DNA of 64,000 nt, from positions 496,001 to 560,000 of the forward strand of contig OZ257136.1 in NCBI GenBank assembly GCA_965278995.1. Reading direction: 5' to 3'. Source of the stretch: JADJYF01 sp965278995 (GTDB lineage Bacteria; Pseudomonadota; Gammaproteobacteria; Ga0077536). A program made the position numbers and the translations under genes. A model generated the notes under the pieces. It saw only the letters and a list, made by a program, of their open reading frames with translations. It was not told the origin of the DNA and did not search any database. Below, one piece after another: positions 8,511 to 20,800 of the stretch; positions within the stretch are counted from its first letter, which is position 1; every line of letters starts with the position of its first letter.

Positions 8511-9503
8511 GTGCGGATAGCGGCAGTCGTCAGCAGTGTGCTCCTTGGGGCGGTCTTGATTGGCGTTGGCGCGCTTGGTGCGCGATGGTTCGCGCCGGCC
8601 GCGACGCCGGCCGGTGCGCCGGCAGCTGCGACCGCGCCGACCGCGCCGGCCGCCGTCGCGGACAGCGCCAAGCTCGAACTCGAATCGGTGCGCGCGCTGC
8701 TCGCCGTCCTGGATCAGTCTCAGCGCAATCAGGTGCTTGAATCGAAAGATACTTTTGCACAGTTCATCAAACAGGAAACGCTCAACCAGGCAGTTCTGCG
8801 AGCAGCTGCCTCGAATGGCGCGGACAGCAACCCGGCGGTGCGGACCTTGATGGCGCGGGCCAGTCAGCGCGTTCTGGCCGAGACCTACCTCAATCAAGTC
8901 GTGCGCTCCAATCTCGACCCGACTTTCCCGACCGACGCACAGGTCCGCGAAGCGTACGATAAGAACCCGGATGCTTTCCGCGTGCCGGAAAGACTGCATT
9001 TGTGGCAGGTTTTTATTCCGCTTGCGGCCGATGCCGATGAGGCTGCGTCCAAGGCTGCCTGGCAGCTTGCCGAACGGCTGTCGGCAGAATTGCGCGCCGG
9101 CTCAGCTGATTTTGCCCAAGTGGCCAAGAAATACTCGGCGCATGAGACCAGCCGGGTCAACGACGGCTATATGGGTCTGTTGAAAACGACGGAACTATTG
9201 CCGCCGATTGCGGAGGTGGCCGGCAAACTGAAAGCCGGCCAGGTCAGCCTGCCGGTCGCGACGGAGTCCGGCCTGCATATCATTCGCCGCGGTGCAACGG
9301 TGGCGGGTGAACTGCTCGCGTTCGACAAGATTGCGCCCAGCGTGCGCGAGCGCCTGGTGCAAGAAGCGGCGCAGAAAGTGCGCGAGGCCGCGGTCGAGAA
9401 GATTGCGACCGAGTTTCCGGTCATCGCGCCGGAGGCCGAAATAGAGACCTGGCGTGCGGACCTTGCTGACGACCGGCCAGCGGGCGCCATCAAGACTCCA
9501 TAG
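8511..9503 (+). CDS. PpiC/parvulin-type peptidyl-prolyl cis-trans isomerase, exported
   Basis: The protein has 330 residues from GTG 8511 with GGGAG about 9 nt upstream. The N-terminus has one hydrophobic segment (about 5-24), either a signal peptide or an anchor, then an Ala/Pro/Thr-rich linker. Residues 55-150 are a helical SurA/PrsA-like chaperone region. Residues about 155-262 match a parvulin domain: LHLWQVFIPL, a helix of SADFAQVAKKYSAH type, GYMGLL and SGLHIIRR. The product should act in the periplasm. It lies 183 bp upstream of tpsB on the same strand and is the natural folding helper for the giant exoprotein. In Bordetella the parvulin Par27 binds filamentous haemagglutinin, a precedent for such a partnership. 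Dedicated pairing here is inferred from position only. Confidence 0.88.
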   Translation: MRIAAVVSSVLLGAVLIGVGALGARWFAPAATPAGAPAAATAPTAPAAVADSAKLELESVRALLAVLDQSQRNQVLESKDTFAQFIKQETLNQAVLRAAASNGADSNPAVRTLMARASQRVLAETYLNQVVRSNLDPTFPTDAQVREAYDKNPDAFRVPERLHLWQVFIPLAADADEAASKAAWQLAERLSAELRAGSADFAQVAKKYSAHETSRVNDGYMGLLKTTELLPPIAEVAGKLKAGQVSLPVATESGLHIIRRGATVAGELLAFDKIAPSVRERLVQEAAQKVREAAVEKIATEFPVIAPEAEIETWRADLADDRPAGAIKTP

Positions 9504-9529
9504 CAGGCCATCCGACGCTGCTGAAACGA

Positions 9530-9559
9530 TTGCTGCACGCGCGCTGGCGTTGGTATACT
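9530..9559 (+). promoter_or_regulatory. Candidate sigma-70 promoter for tpsB-tpsA
   Basis: A -35-like TTGCTG (9530-9535) and a -10-like TATACT (9554-9559) are separated by 18 bp, just after the PPIase stop codon. Transcription would start near 9566 and leave a leader of about 120 nt before tpsB. Confidence 0.45.
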
Positions 9560-9686
9560 CGGCGCGGGGTTGGAGGTCGACAGTGCTCGCCGCGACGCCC
9601 TAAGATTCAGGGATTTAGCGGGATCTATTCAGGACGCTCATGCGAATATCCAGCGGGCAGTCGCGACAGCGGAGCGGTCACGCGTG

Positions 9687-11681
9687 ATGGCAGTACGCTG
9701 GCGCTGGGCTGGTTTCACCGCGAGCCTGTGCCCGGCATTGGTAGTGGCGGCGTCGATTACCGCCCCGATCACGGACCGACCCGGTCAGGTACGCCCTGGG
9801 CTGATGACGGCAACTTTGCCGGTTGCTGCGCGCACCGAAGCACCGATACTACCGGAGTCCGACCTCGCGCGACCCGGCGCCATCCGGCCACAACTCGATG
9901 AGCGGCTCGACCTCGCACGAGATGACGACACGCTCGATCAGGCGTTTGTCGTTAACCCCGAATCGCTCGCGGCCGGCCTCGATCTGCCTGCGGCCGCCCG
10001 CCCTGGTGCCATTCGCCCGGGCGACAACACGCGCCTTACGCCACAGCCTCCGCCCGGCAAATTGTTCGAAGTGCCACCGGTCGTCGATCGTCCGCTCGAA
10101 ATCGACGATGGCGAGAAAGTCGCGGTCAGCAGTTTTGTCGTCGAAGGCGCGCAGGACCGACCGGAGCATGCCATCGAAGTCAGCGCCATACAGGCGATTG
10201 CTGACAGTCATCTCAGCGCGCATGCCGACGGCTTCACCGTCGGCCGGCTGCAGGAAGTCGCTGACGAAGTCACCAAGTATTACCGCGAGCACGGCTTGAT
10301 TCTGGCGCAGGCGTTCGTGCCGGTGCAGGCAGTCGACAATGGTGTCGTCCGCATTCAGGTACTCGAAGGATTGCTTGGCCAGGTCCTCACCGAAGGCAAC
10401 GAGATGTATCGTGCCGACGTGCTGACCTTACCGTTCCGTTCGCTGCTCGGGCAGCCGGTGACCAAAGAAGCGATGGAAACGGCGCTGCTGACCGTATCGG
10501 ATCTGCCCGGACAGTCCTCTTTCGGCGTCTTCCAGCCCGGCGTTCAAGTCGGCACCGCCGACATGGTCGTCAAGGTGCAGGAAGAAGACCGCATCGCTTT
10601 GAACCTGCGCGCAGACAATCACGGCATCAGCGAGACCGGTCAGAATCGTTATCTTGGCCAGCTCGAGTTCAATAATCCCATCGGGCAAGGCGACAAGCTT
10701 ACGGGCACGGTTCAGCACACGGAAGTGCCCGACAATACGTTCTTCTACGCGGTCGACTATGAGATCCCGGTAACCGGACTGTACGATTCCAAATTCGCGC
10801 TCGGCATCAATCGCAATCAGTTCGACGTTGGCGGCGAGTTCCGCGATGCGGAAATCAGCAGCGATATCCGCACCTATTACGCGATGCTGAGTCGCGATTT
10901 TATTCGCAGCCGCACCATGAATCTCGATGCCGGCCTGCGTCTGTCGAAAAAACGCAGCGGCACCAAAGCGTCCGGCCGCCGCGTCAATCTCGATTCGCTG
11001 GCCGTGCTGGCGCTGGAAATGAATTTCGACGCTGTCGACGCACGTTTTGCCGGGCTCAACGCCGGCTATCTCGAAATCTCACATGGTTTCAATGATGTGC
11101 TCGGCGCGATGGGCAAAACACCGGCCTTCGTGCCGCCGACGCGCCAAGGCGGAACCGGCAATATTGCCGAAGGCGAATTCGACAAAGTGCTGCTCAATCT
11201 GTCGCGTTTCCAATCGCTGTCGATTCTGTGGGACAAACTCGAGAATCACAGTCTGCTGTTCGCGTTCGAAATCATGTGGTCGCCGGATCTGCTGGTGCCG
11301 CTCGAACAGTACAACATCGGCGGCCCGACCAATGTGCGCGGCTACCGGCCGACCGAAGGCCTGTTCGATCGCGCCGTGTTCGGCTCGGTGGAATGGATTA
11401 TCAATGCGCCGTTCATCGCCGATCAGCCCGCTTTCGGCAATCGCACCTGGGGCGAGTTGATGCAGCTGTCGGTGTTCTATGACGTCGGTTCGGGCAAGTT
11501 GAACAGCGCCCTGCCGAGCGAGCGCGAATCGGAGAATTTCAATTCAGTCGGTTTTGCGTTGTCGTTCAATAATCCGAATGTGTTCTCGACCAAGATCACG
11601 ATTGCGGCGCCGGTCGGCGAACCCGTTCCGGAGAACGGCAAGGATCCGCAGTACTGGGTCGATCTGAATTTCTTCTTCTGA
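9687..11681 (+). CDS. Two-partner secretion outer-membrane transporter (TpsB, ShlB/FhaC family)
   Basis: The protein has 664 residues from ATG 9687, which begins a good signal peptide (basic start, hydrophobic core to about residue 26); the frame is open further upstream but that part lacks a signal. Residues 27-140 form an unusual Pro-rich linker with three RPG[AQ][IV]RP motifs near 31, 62 and 105. A POTRA domain covers about 147-233 (SSFVVEGAQ to VLEGLLGQV), followed by a second POTRA-like segment and a C-terminal barrel. The VRGY signature of the FhaC family is present in GGPTNVRGYRP, and the chain ends in aromatic residues as expected for a BAM substrate. It recognises the TPS domain of the following exoprotein and threads it through the outer membrane. 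A 7-bp GC hairpin without a T tract (11681-11698) follows the gene. Confidence 0.93.
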   Translation: MAVRWRWAGFTASLCPALVVAASITAPITDRPGQVRPGLMTATLPVAARTEAPILPESDLARPGAIRPQLDERLDLARDDDTLDQAFVVNPESLAAGLDLPAAARPGAIRPGDNTRLTPQPPPGKLFEVPPVVDRPLEIDDGEKVAVSSFVVEGAQDRPEHAIEVSAIQAIADSHLSAHADGFTVGRLQEVADEVTKYYREHGLILAQAFVPVQAVDNGVVRIQVLEGLLGQVLTEGNEMYRADVLTLPFRSLLGQPVTKEAMETALLTVSDLPGQSSFGVFQPGVQVGTADMVVKVQEEDRIALNLRADNHGISETGQNRYLGQLEFNNPIGQGDKLTGTVQHTEVPDNTFFYAVDYEIPVTGLYDSKFALGINRNQFDVGGEFRDAEISSDIRTYYAMLSRDFIRSRTMNLDAGLRLSKKRSGTKASGRRVNLDSLAVLALEMNFDAVDARFAGLNAGYLEISHGFNDVLGAMGKTPAFVPPTRQGGTGNIAEGEFDKVLLNLSRFQSLSILWDKLENHSLLFAFEIMWSPDLLVPLEQYNIGGPTNVRGYRPTEGLFDRAVFGSVEWIINAPFIADQPAFGNRTWGELMQLSVFYDVGSGKLNSALPSERESENFNSVGFALSFNNPNVFSTKITIAAPVGEPVPENGKDPQYWVDLNFFF

Positions 11682-11826
11682 CGCAGCGCGGGCTGCGTTG
11701 GCGGCTTGATAGGCGGGACCGATGTGAAGTGTTTATCGGATCGCCGAATCATTCTGAAAATAACATGGCCCTTCATTGATGGGCTGGCCGCGCCGGGTAT
11801 CGGCTGACGGCCAAGGGAGCGGTCGT

Positions 11827-14800
11827 ATGGTCAGGCACGGTTCCAGCACCCCGGCACGCCCGGAACTCCGGGCATTGCGGCTGACGCCGCTCACCCGCGC
11901 CATTCAGATGGCGCTGCTGCCCGGGCTCGCTCTCGGTCTGCCGCCGCTGACGGCCCTGGCAGCACCCACCGGCGGTGAAGTGCAGGCTGGTGCGGCGACC
12001 ATCACGCAGAGCCCATCCGCCAGCCTGACCACCATCCAGCAGGCCACCCAGCGTGCCGCCATCGACTGGCAGTCTTTCGATGTCGCCCGGCACGAAACCG
12101 TGCAGTTCAATCAACCGAACGCGCGCGCCTCGGTGTTGAACCGCATTGGCGGTCAATCGCCCAGCCAGATCTTCGGCCAGGTCAAAGCCAACGGCCAGGT
12201 CGTGCTGATGAACCCGAACGGCGTGTTCTTCAAGCCGGGCGCGCAGGTCAACGTCGGCAGCCTCATCGCCGGCGCGATGCGTATCGGTGTCGACGATTTC
12301 ATGCGCGGCAATTATCGCCTCGACGCCCTGCGTGGCAGCGAGGGCCGGGTCGTCAACGAAGGCCGCATTGAGGCCGCCGCTGGCGGCGATGTCACGCTTG
12401 TCGGCCAGTCGGTCGCCAACACTGGGGTCATCGTCGCCACTGCCGGCAAGGTCAACCTCGTCGCAGGCGAGCAGGTCACGGTCGATTTCGACGGCGACGG
12501 ACTGCTGCGTTTCGCCGTCGACAAAGCGGTGGTCGAGAATGCGCAGGCGCTCGACGACCAGGTCGCGAACAGCGGCCAGATCATGGCCGAGGGCGGCGAG
12601 GTGCTGATTACGGCCAGCGCGGCCGAGAACGTTTTCAAGAACGCCATCAATAACCAGGGGCTGATCAAAGCCGGGCGTATCCAGAGTACCGGCGGCAAGG
12701 TCATGCTGGTCGGCATGGGGCCCGGCGCGTCGGTATTGAACACGGGGCAGGTCGATGTTTCGGCGGCGAGCGCTGCCGACGCTGGCGGCAGCATCGGGGT
12801 GCAAGCCACGCATGTCGTCAACAGCGGTACGCTGCGCGCTGACGGCGGCGCGGGTGACGGTGGAACGGTGCGCCTGAGCGCCGAGCAGCGCAATGAGCAG
12901 GGCGCGGGGGCACAGGTGTCCGCGCAGAGCGCAGCGGCCAAGGGCGGTCGGGTCGAAGTGACTGGCGAAACGGTCGCGCTCAATTATAACGCCGAGATTG
13001 ATGTGTCCGGCGCCACGGGCGGTGGTGAGGCACTGGTGGGTGGCGATTACCGCGGCGAGAATTCGGCTGTGCGCAACGCGCAAACCACCTTCGTATCGCG
13101 CAGTGCGCGCATCGCCGCCGATGCGAATGAAGACGGCGATGGCGGGAAGGTCGTGGTGTGGGCGAACGACACCACGCGGTTCCACGGCGCTATCACGGCA
13201 CGAGGGGGCGCGAACAGCGGCAATGGTGGCTTCGTCGAGGTTTCCGGTAAGGAATCTCTTTCGTTTCGCGGTTCCGCCAACACGACCGCGGCGCACGGGC
13301 AGACTGGAACCTTGCTGCTCGACCCGGCAACCCTCACGATCACGGCCGCCGCGTCGGGCGGTGAAGAAGCGAGCTTTCTGCCGACGATCGATTTTGACGA
13401 TGACAATGCCGGCGGTCTCAACACGGTTTCCTGGGGCGCTATCGATGCGCTGGTCGCTGCCACCCAGATTGTGCTCGAAGCGAGCGGATTGGTGACCGTT
13501 AATGATGTGAACGTCAATATCGCGAACGTAACAACGGCTGGCGGCGTTGTGCTGCTCGACCTCACCACCGGCAGCCTCACGTTACGCTCGACCGGCGGAA
13601 ATGTGGTGTTCGCCAATCAGGGCAATGTGATCCGTACCGAAGGCGGCACGATCAACATCCTAGCGCCATTCGGCACGGTGACAGCGGGTGGCTTCAGTAC
13701 GATTGGTAACGCCGGCAATACCGCAGGCAACGTCAACATCGTTTCAGCGACGGGCGGCAGCATTGCTTCTGTCGTTACCGATAACGGCGGCGCCGGTACC
13801 GGCACCCTCACGCTGACCGTCAATGCCGGCACCATGACGCAGTTCACGGGGTCGAGCTTCTCCGGCTCCGACACCATCGTGACCAAGGCCGGCGGCGGCA
13901 CGCTCGTCCTGGCGCGTGCCAATACGCACGGTGGCGCCACCACGGTCAGCGCGGGCACGCTCGAAGTGGCCAACGCCGGCGGGCTCGGCACTGTCGCAGC
14001 AGGTACTATCGTCAGCGACGGCGCAGCCCTGGTCATCGACAACGTCAACATCGGCGCGGAAATTCTCAACATACGGGGCACCGGCGTCAGCAGCGGCGGC
14101 GCCTTGATCGGGCGCGGGACGGCGGCGCAGTCGCAGCAGATCGGGCTCTCCGCGAACGCTACGATCACGGTCGAGACTGGCGGCACGCTCAGCCTCAATA
14201 CCGGCGCCAACGGCGGCATCGACGATGGCGGGGGCAGCTTCGATCTGACCAAGATAGGCACCGGCACGCTCAGTCTCTTAGGCGCCAATACCTTCGACGG
14301 CTCGATGACGGTGAGCGCAGGTAAGCTTATTCTCGGCAACGCGACGTCACTCGGCCCGGTTACCGGCGGCATAGCCGTTGCGAACGGTGCCGCACTCGAA
14401 ATCAACAACGTTGCTATCGGCGCCGAGGCGTTATCCATCCAGGGCACCGGCATCAGTAACGGTGGCGCCTTGATTGGCACGGGCGCTGGCGCCTCATTCG
14501 CCGGTGCCGTGACCCTGCTCGGCACGACCGCAGTTGAGGTCGGCAGCGGCGCGCAGCTCAGCATGAGTGGCATTATCAACGACGGCGGCAACGGTTTCGG
14601 TCTGACCAAGACCGGCGGCGGTGTGCTGACCTTGGGCGGCGCCAACAGCTACTCTGGCGCAACCACGGTTAACGGAGTCGGCGGCACCTTGCGCCTTGGC
14701 GCGGCGAACGTCATCAGCAACGCGAGCGCGCTGGTTATTACCGCCGGTTCGTTCGACGTGAACGGCAACAACGACACGGTGGCTTCGCTGGAAGGCGCCG

Positions 14801-17800
14801 GCGGCACGGTGACCAACAGCGGCGCGGCTGCGACGCTGACGTTCGGCGATGGCAACGACAAGACGTATTCCGGCAGCCTGACCGGCACGCTGGCGCTGTC
14901 GAAGCAAGGCGCAGGCAGACAAATCTTCAATGGTGGCGGCAGCAGCTACACCGGGGCGGTGGCGGTGACGGCGGGCACGCTCGAAGCGGCCAATGCCAGT
15001 GCGCTGGGCACGTCTGCCGGCGGTGTCACAGTCAGCGACGGCGCCGCGTTGGCCATCAATGGCGTCGCCATCGGCGCCGAGGCCGTCAGCCTGCAGGGCA
15101 CCGGTGTCGGTAGTGGCGGCGCGCTGGTCGGTCTCGGCACGGGCGCTTCACTCAGTGGCGCGATCACGCTGGACGCAGCAACGCAGATCACGGTTGGCAG
15201 CGGTGCCGATCTCACGCTGAGCGGGGCCATCGACGAAGCCGGCGTGACCGCTTTCGACCTCACCAAGACCGGCGTTGGGCGACTGGTCTTGAGCGGCGCA
15301 AATGCGGCTTTCGACGGCGCGATGACTGTTTCTGCTGGCACGCTGGCACTCGGCAATGCGACTGCGCTCGGCACCGTGACCGGCACGACGACGGTAGCTT
15401 CCGGCGCCACGCTGGAGGTGAATGCCGCCATCGCGTTGGCTGAGGGGCTTACGATTGAAGGGACGGGCGTCGGTACCAACGGTGCGCTGACCAGTGCCAC
15501 GACGGGCAGCTTTGCGGGCGCCGTGACCTTGGCCGGCACGACCACGGTCGGCGGTGCAGGCGCGCTGACGGTGAGCGGCGCCGTCGACGACGGGCTTGGA
15601 ACTTTCGGGCTGTCCAAGGTCGGCACGGGCAGCGTACGGTTGAGCGGCGCTAATGCCTATGACGGCACCGTCGATATCAATGCAGGCACGTTGATCGCGG
15701 CCAACGCGACCGCACTCGGCGATATCGCTGGCGGTGTGACGGTCGCAGATGGCGCGACGCTGGTCGTCGACAACGCCACAATCGGCGCCGAGGCGCTCAC
15801 CATCACCGGTAATGGCTTCACCAGTGCGGGCGCGCTGCAAGGCGTGAATGCGGCGGTCTACGGCGGCGGAATCACCCTGACCGGCACTACCGCTATCGGT
15901 GGCCCCGGTACGCTCACCTTGAACGGCATCATCACCGACGGCCTGGGCACTTTCGGCATCAGCCTCATCAGCGGTGGCACCGTGGAACTCGGCGCCGCCA
16001 ACGACTATGACGGAGCCACCACGGTCAACGGCAGCGGCGGCACGCTGCGTCTGGGCGCGGCCGGTTCGATCAAGGACAGCAGCGCGCTGATTATTACCGC
16101 CGGTACGTTCGACGTGAACGGCAACAACGACACGGTGGCTTCGCTGGAAGGCGCCGGCGGCACGGTGACCAACAGCGGCGCGGCTGCGACGCTGACGTTC
16201 GGCGATGGCAACGACAAGACGTATTCCGGCAGCCTGACCGGCACGCTGGCGCTGTCGAAGCAAGGCGCAGGCAGACAAATCTTCAATGGTGGCGGCAGCA
16301 GCTACACCGGGGCGGTGGCGGTGGCGGCGGGCACGCTCGAAGCGGCCAATGCCAGTGCGCTGGGCACGTCTGCCGGCGGTGTCACAGTCAGCGACGGCGC
16401 CGCGTTGGCCATCAATGGCGTCGCCATCGGCGCCGAGGCCGTCAGCCTGCAGGGCACCGGTGTCGGTAGTGGCGGCGCGCTGGTCGGTCTCGGCACGGGC
16501 GCTTCACTCAGTGGCGCGATCACGCTGGACGCAGCAACTCAGATCACGGTTGGCAGCGGTGCCGATCTCACCTTAAGCGGAGCCATCGACGAAGCCGGCG
16601 TGACCGCTTTCGACCTCACCAAGACCGGCGTTGGGCGACTGGTCTTGAGCGGCGCAAATGCGGCTTTCGACGGCGCGATGACTGTTTCTGCTGGCACGCT
16701 GGCACTCGGCAATGCGACTGCGCTCGGCACCGTGACCGGCGCGACGACGGTAGCTTCCGGCGCCACGCTGGAGGTGAATGCCGCCATCGCGTTGGCTGAG
16801 GGGCTTACGATTGAAGGGACGGGCGTCGGTACCAACGGTGCGCTGACCAGTGCCACGACGGGCAGCTTTGCGGGCGCCGTGACCTTGGCCGGCACGACCA
16901 CGGTCGGCGGCGCAGGTACGTTGACCTTGAACGGAGCACTCACGGATGGCGGCGGCGTATTCGGTCTGGGCAAGGTCGGCGACGGCACCGTGATCCTGTC
17001 CGTGGCGAATACTTACGATGGCACGACCACGGTCAGTAATGGCGTGCTGCGCGTCAGCGACGCCGCCGGTCTCGGCGCGGCCGGTGGCGGTCTTGGCGTC
17101 GACGGTACGACCGTGACCTCGGGCGGCACGCTGGAACTCGCGTTCAACGGAACCACTGCCGAGCAGTTGTCGCTCACGGGTACGGGCGAAGGCGGCACCA
17201 ACGGCGCTCTGCGTGGCACGAACACAACCGGCAGCACAGTCACTGGGACGGTCGATCTGGCCGGCGCTGGTGCGACGATAGACGTCAGCCCGCTCGCCGG
17301 TCTGTTGACGCTGAACGGCGTCGTCAGCGGTTCGGCCTTGACCAAGACCGGGCCAGGTACCCTGGTGTTGAATGGCCCCGGTGCCAACACCTACGCAGGC
17401 ACCACCACCGTGAGTGCCGGGCGAGTACGCGTGGAAAAGGCCGCCGGCCTCGGTGCTGCCACGCCCGGTGTGGCGAATGTGGGCGTCAACGGCACATCCG
17501 TTGCTGCCGGCGCCGTGCTCGAACTCGCCATTGCCGGCGGCGCGAGCCTCAGCGAAGCGCTGTCCATTGTCGGCGTCAACTTGACCACGGGCAGCCTGGT
17601 ACAGTCGACCGCCAGCACGACCACGCTGACCGGTGGTATCAGTCTGGCCGGCAACGCGACGGTCGACGTTGCGTTGGGCACCCTGGAAGTAGCGACGAAT
17701 CCGATCACCGGCGCTTTCACGCTGACCAAGATCGGCAATGGCACGCTGTTTTTGAATGTGGCTGGTAGCACGGCGAGCCTCGATATCGATGCCGGAACCT

Positions 17801-20800
17801 TTTCCGCCGGCGCGGGGGCGCTCAATGACACGACCAATCTCGATATCCTCACCGGCACAACTTTCAATCTGAACGGCGTCAATCACACGATCGCTACCCT
17901 GAGCGGAGGCGGGACCGTCACCAACGACGTCACCGGGGCCAGCAATAACACGGCCATACTGACCATCGGCGGCAGCGGTACCGCGACATTCACTGGCACG
18001 CTGACCGACAGCGCCGCCGCAGGGCAGGACGATCGGTTGGCCCTGTCGCGTATCGGCACCGGAACACAGATTTTCAGCAGCGCTGTCACCGGCGATTTCA
18101 GCGGCAGCGTCAGTGTCACTGGCGGGACTTTCCTGGCCCGCAGTCTGGGCAGCTTCGGCAACGCCGCGAGCGCAACCGATGTCAGCGCGAACGGCACGCT
18201 CGAGCTCGATTTGACAGGCTCTGTCACCGAGCTGTTGACGTTGGCCAGTGGCGGCGCCGCTCCGGCGCTGCTGTATTCGAATGCCGGCACCGCGACGATC
18301 GACTCTAACGTGACGCTTGCAGGCGATGCGAACATCAGTGTTTCGAATGTGGCAGGTGTGCTGACTATCGGCGCCGGCATTGCTGAAAGCGGCGGTGCGC
18401 GCGCCCTGACCAAGCTCGGCGCTGGTCGCCTGAACTTGAGCATCGGTAATGCGTATACCGGTGCGACCAACGTCAATGCCGGTACGTTGGCTATCGGTGC
18501 ACTGAACGTTCTAAACCCCTTGTCGACTCTGAACGTACTGAGCGGCGCGATTTTCGATTTGAACGGAAACAGCCAGGAAATAGCCGTGATCAGCGGTGCG
18601 GGCACTATCACCAATCAAGGTGGAGCGGCCTCGACCCTCGTGGTGTCGGGCACCGGCGCCATGACCTTCGACGGCATCCTGAGCGATGGTGCCGCCGTGC
18701 TCAATCTCGAGAAAACGGCCGGCGGCGATCTGCGGCTGAACGGGGACAGTAGCTACGACGGCACGACCACTGTCACCGCTGGAGAAATAACGGTCGGTCA
18801 CATCCGCGCGCTCGGCAGTACTGTCGGGCAAACCATCGTGAATGCGCCAGGTCAACTGGACATCGCCGTCGGCGGTGCCATCAACGAAGCCCTGGAGCTC
18901 GCCGGTATGCTGGTCCACAGCGCGGTGGGGCTGACGACATTGAACGGCGGGATCACACTGAACGCGGAGTCGACGATCGATGTGTCGAACTCGGGCACGC
19001 TCAGCGTTGCCACCCTCGGTATCGGCGGACCGCACACCTTGAACAAGATTGGCGGCGGCGTGCTCCAGTTTGCGGTTGCAGGCAACACCTATTCCGGACT
19101 GACGCGCATCAATGCGGGCACGCTGCTCACCACCGCTACGAACGCACTGATCAATTCATCCGGTATCGATCTGAATGCGACCGGCAAGCTCGACCTCGGC
19201 GGAACGAATCAACAGGTCACCAATATTGACAGCGAATCGACGACGGAGATCACGAATTCCGTCGTGGGAGTGGCGACCTTGTCCGTGACCGGTAGCGGAA
19301 CAGTGGCTGGTCGATTGACGGATGGCGTCGCCAACGGTGCCGATTTGGCGCTGAGCAAAGCAGGTGTCGGCGGCACGCTCGAATTGGCCAATGCATCGAA
19401 TACGTTCTCAGGCGCGACTCAACTCGCGGGCTCCGGCGTGCTGCGGGCGGCCGCAGGGGTCAATAATGTCATTCAAAGCTCGAGCGGTCTCTCGCTCCTG
19501 GGTACCGCCGAGTTCCAGCTCAACGGCACGAGTCAGCAAGTCGGCACACTGAATGGCGTATCCACCGCTCGCGTCGAGGGATCCGGCACCCTGGTTGTGA
19601 ATGGTGCGGGCACCTATGCCGGGCTCCTGGGCGGCGGCTTGAATCTGGTGAAGTCGGGCAGCGGCGTCTTCGCACTCTCCAACGGCGGGAATAATTTTTC
19701 TGGCACGGCGAGCGTGACTGGGGGAACGCTGAGGACGGACGACGTGAACGTGCTGTCGGGCAGTGTCAGCCTGACGGTATCCGGAGCTGGCATCTTCGCG
19801 CTCAACGGTCAAGATCAGAGCATCAGTATGCTCCTGGGCAACGGGACCATCACCAATGCCAACGCAGCCGGCGCGACCTTGACCGTCAACTCACTGTTGG
19901 CGGGTCCGAGCAATTTCACCGGCAGTATGCAGGACGGTGCCGGTGGCGGCGCGCTCAATTTGCAGAAACTCGGCGCTGGCGTGCTCCAATTGGGCGGCAA
20001 TAACACCTATTCGGGCAATACATTCGTCAGCGCTGGCACGCTGCAGGCCGCCACGAGCAATACGGCGTTCAGCGCCAACAGCGATTTCACCATCAACGGG
20101 CCGGCGACGCTGGACGTGAACGATCTCAGCGTCACGGTCGATTCTCTGAGCGCGATCGTGGGCACACTTGATCTCGGCGCAGGCTCGCTCGCGGCGCGGA
20201 ACGATATCAGTCTCACCGGCGTGAGCGCCGTCACTTTCGCCGGCAGTGGCAATCAATCGATCGTGGCCGGGACCTTGCCGAATGCGGCAGCGACGCTCGT
20301 GCTGCCCGGTTTGACCAAGTCGGCGAACGGCAACTTGACCTTGACCGCGCCCGCTGGGGTGACGATCGTCGGCAGCGTGCAGGTCGACAATGGCAATCTG
20401 ACCATCACGAACGACTACACGGTGTCGGGCGATCTCGTGGCGCAGCGCGGCAATGTCACGCTGACCGGCGGAACCGGCGTCATGAACGGCGGCGTCACGC
20501 AACGCATCGATGCGGGCAGCATCACTACCGGCACCCTCGCTCTCGGCGCCGTGACCAAGAATGGCGGCGGCGGCTTGACCCTGGGCGGTACGACCGCCAT
20601 CACTGCAGCCGGTACGGTGCTCGCAGCGACGGGCGACCTCGTCATCGAAGACAACCTCACGAGCTCAGTTGGCGGCACGGCTCTGCAGTCGAGCGGCAAT
20701 ATTATTTTCCAGGGCAGCGGCGCCAGTGTATTCAGCGCTGCCGCGCTGCAGACAGTTGATGCCTCAGGCAGCATCACCACGCCCAATGGCGCCACGCTGA

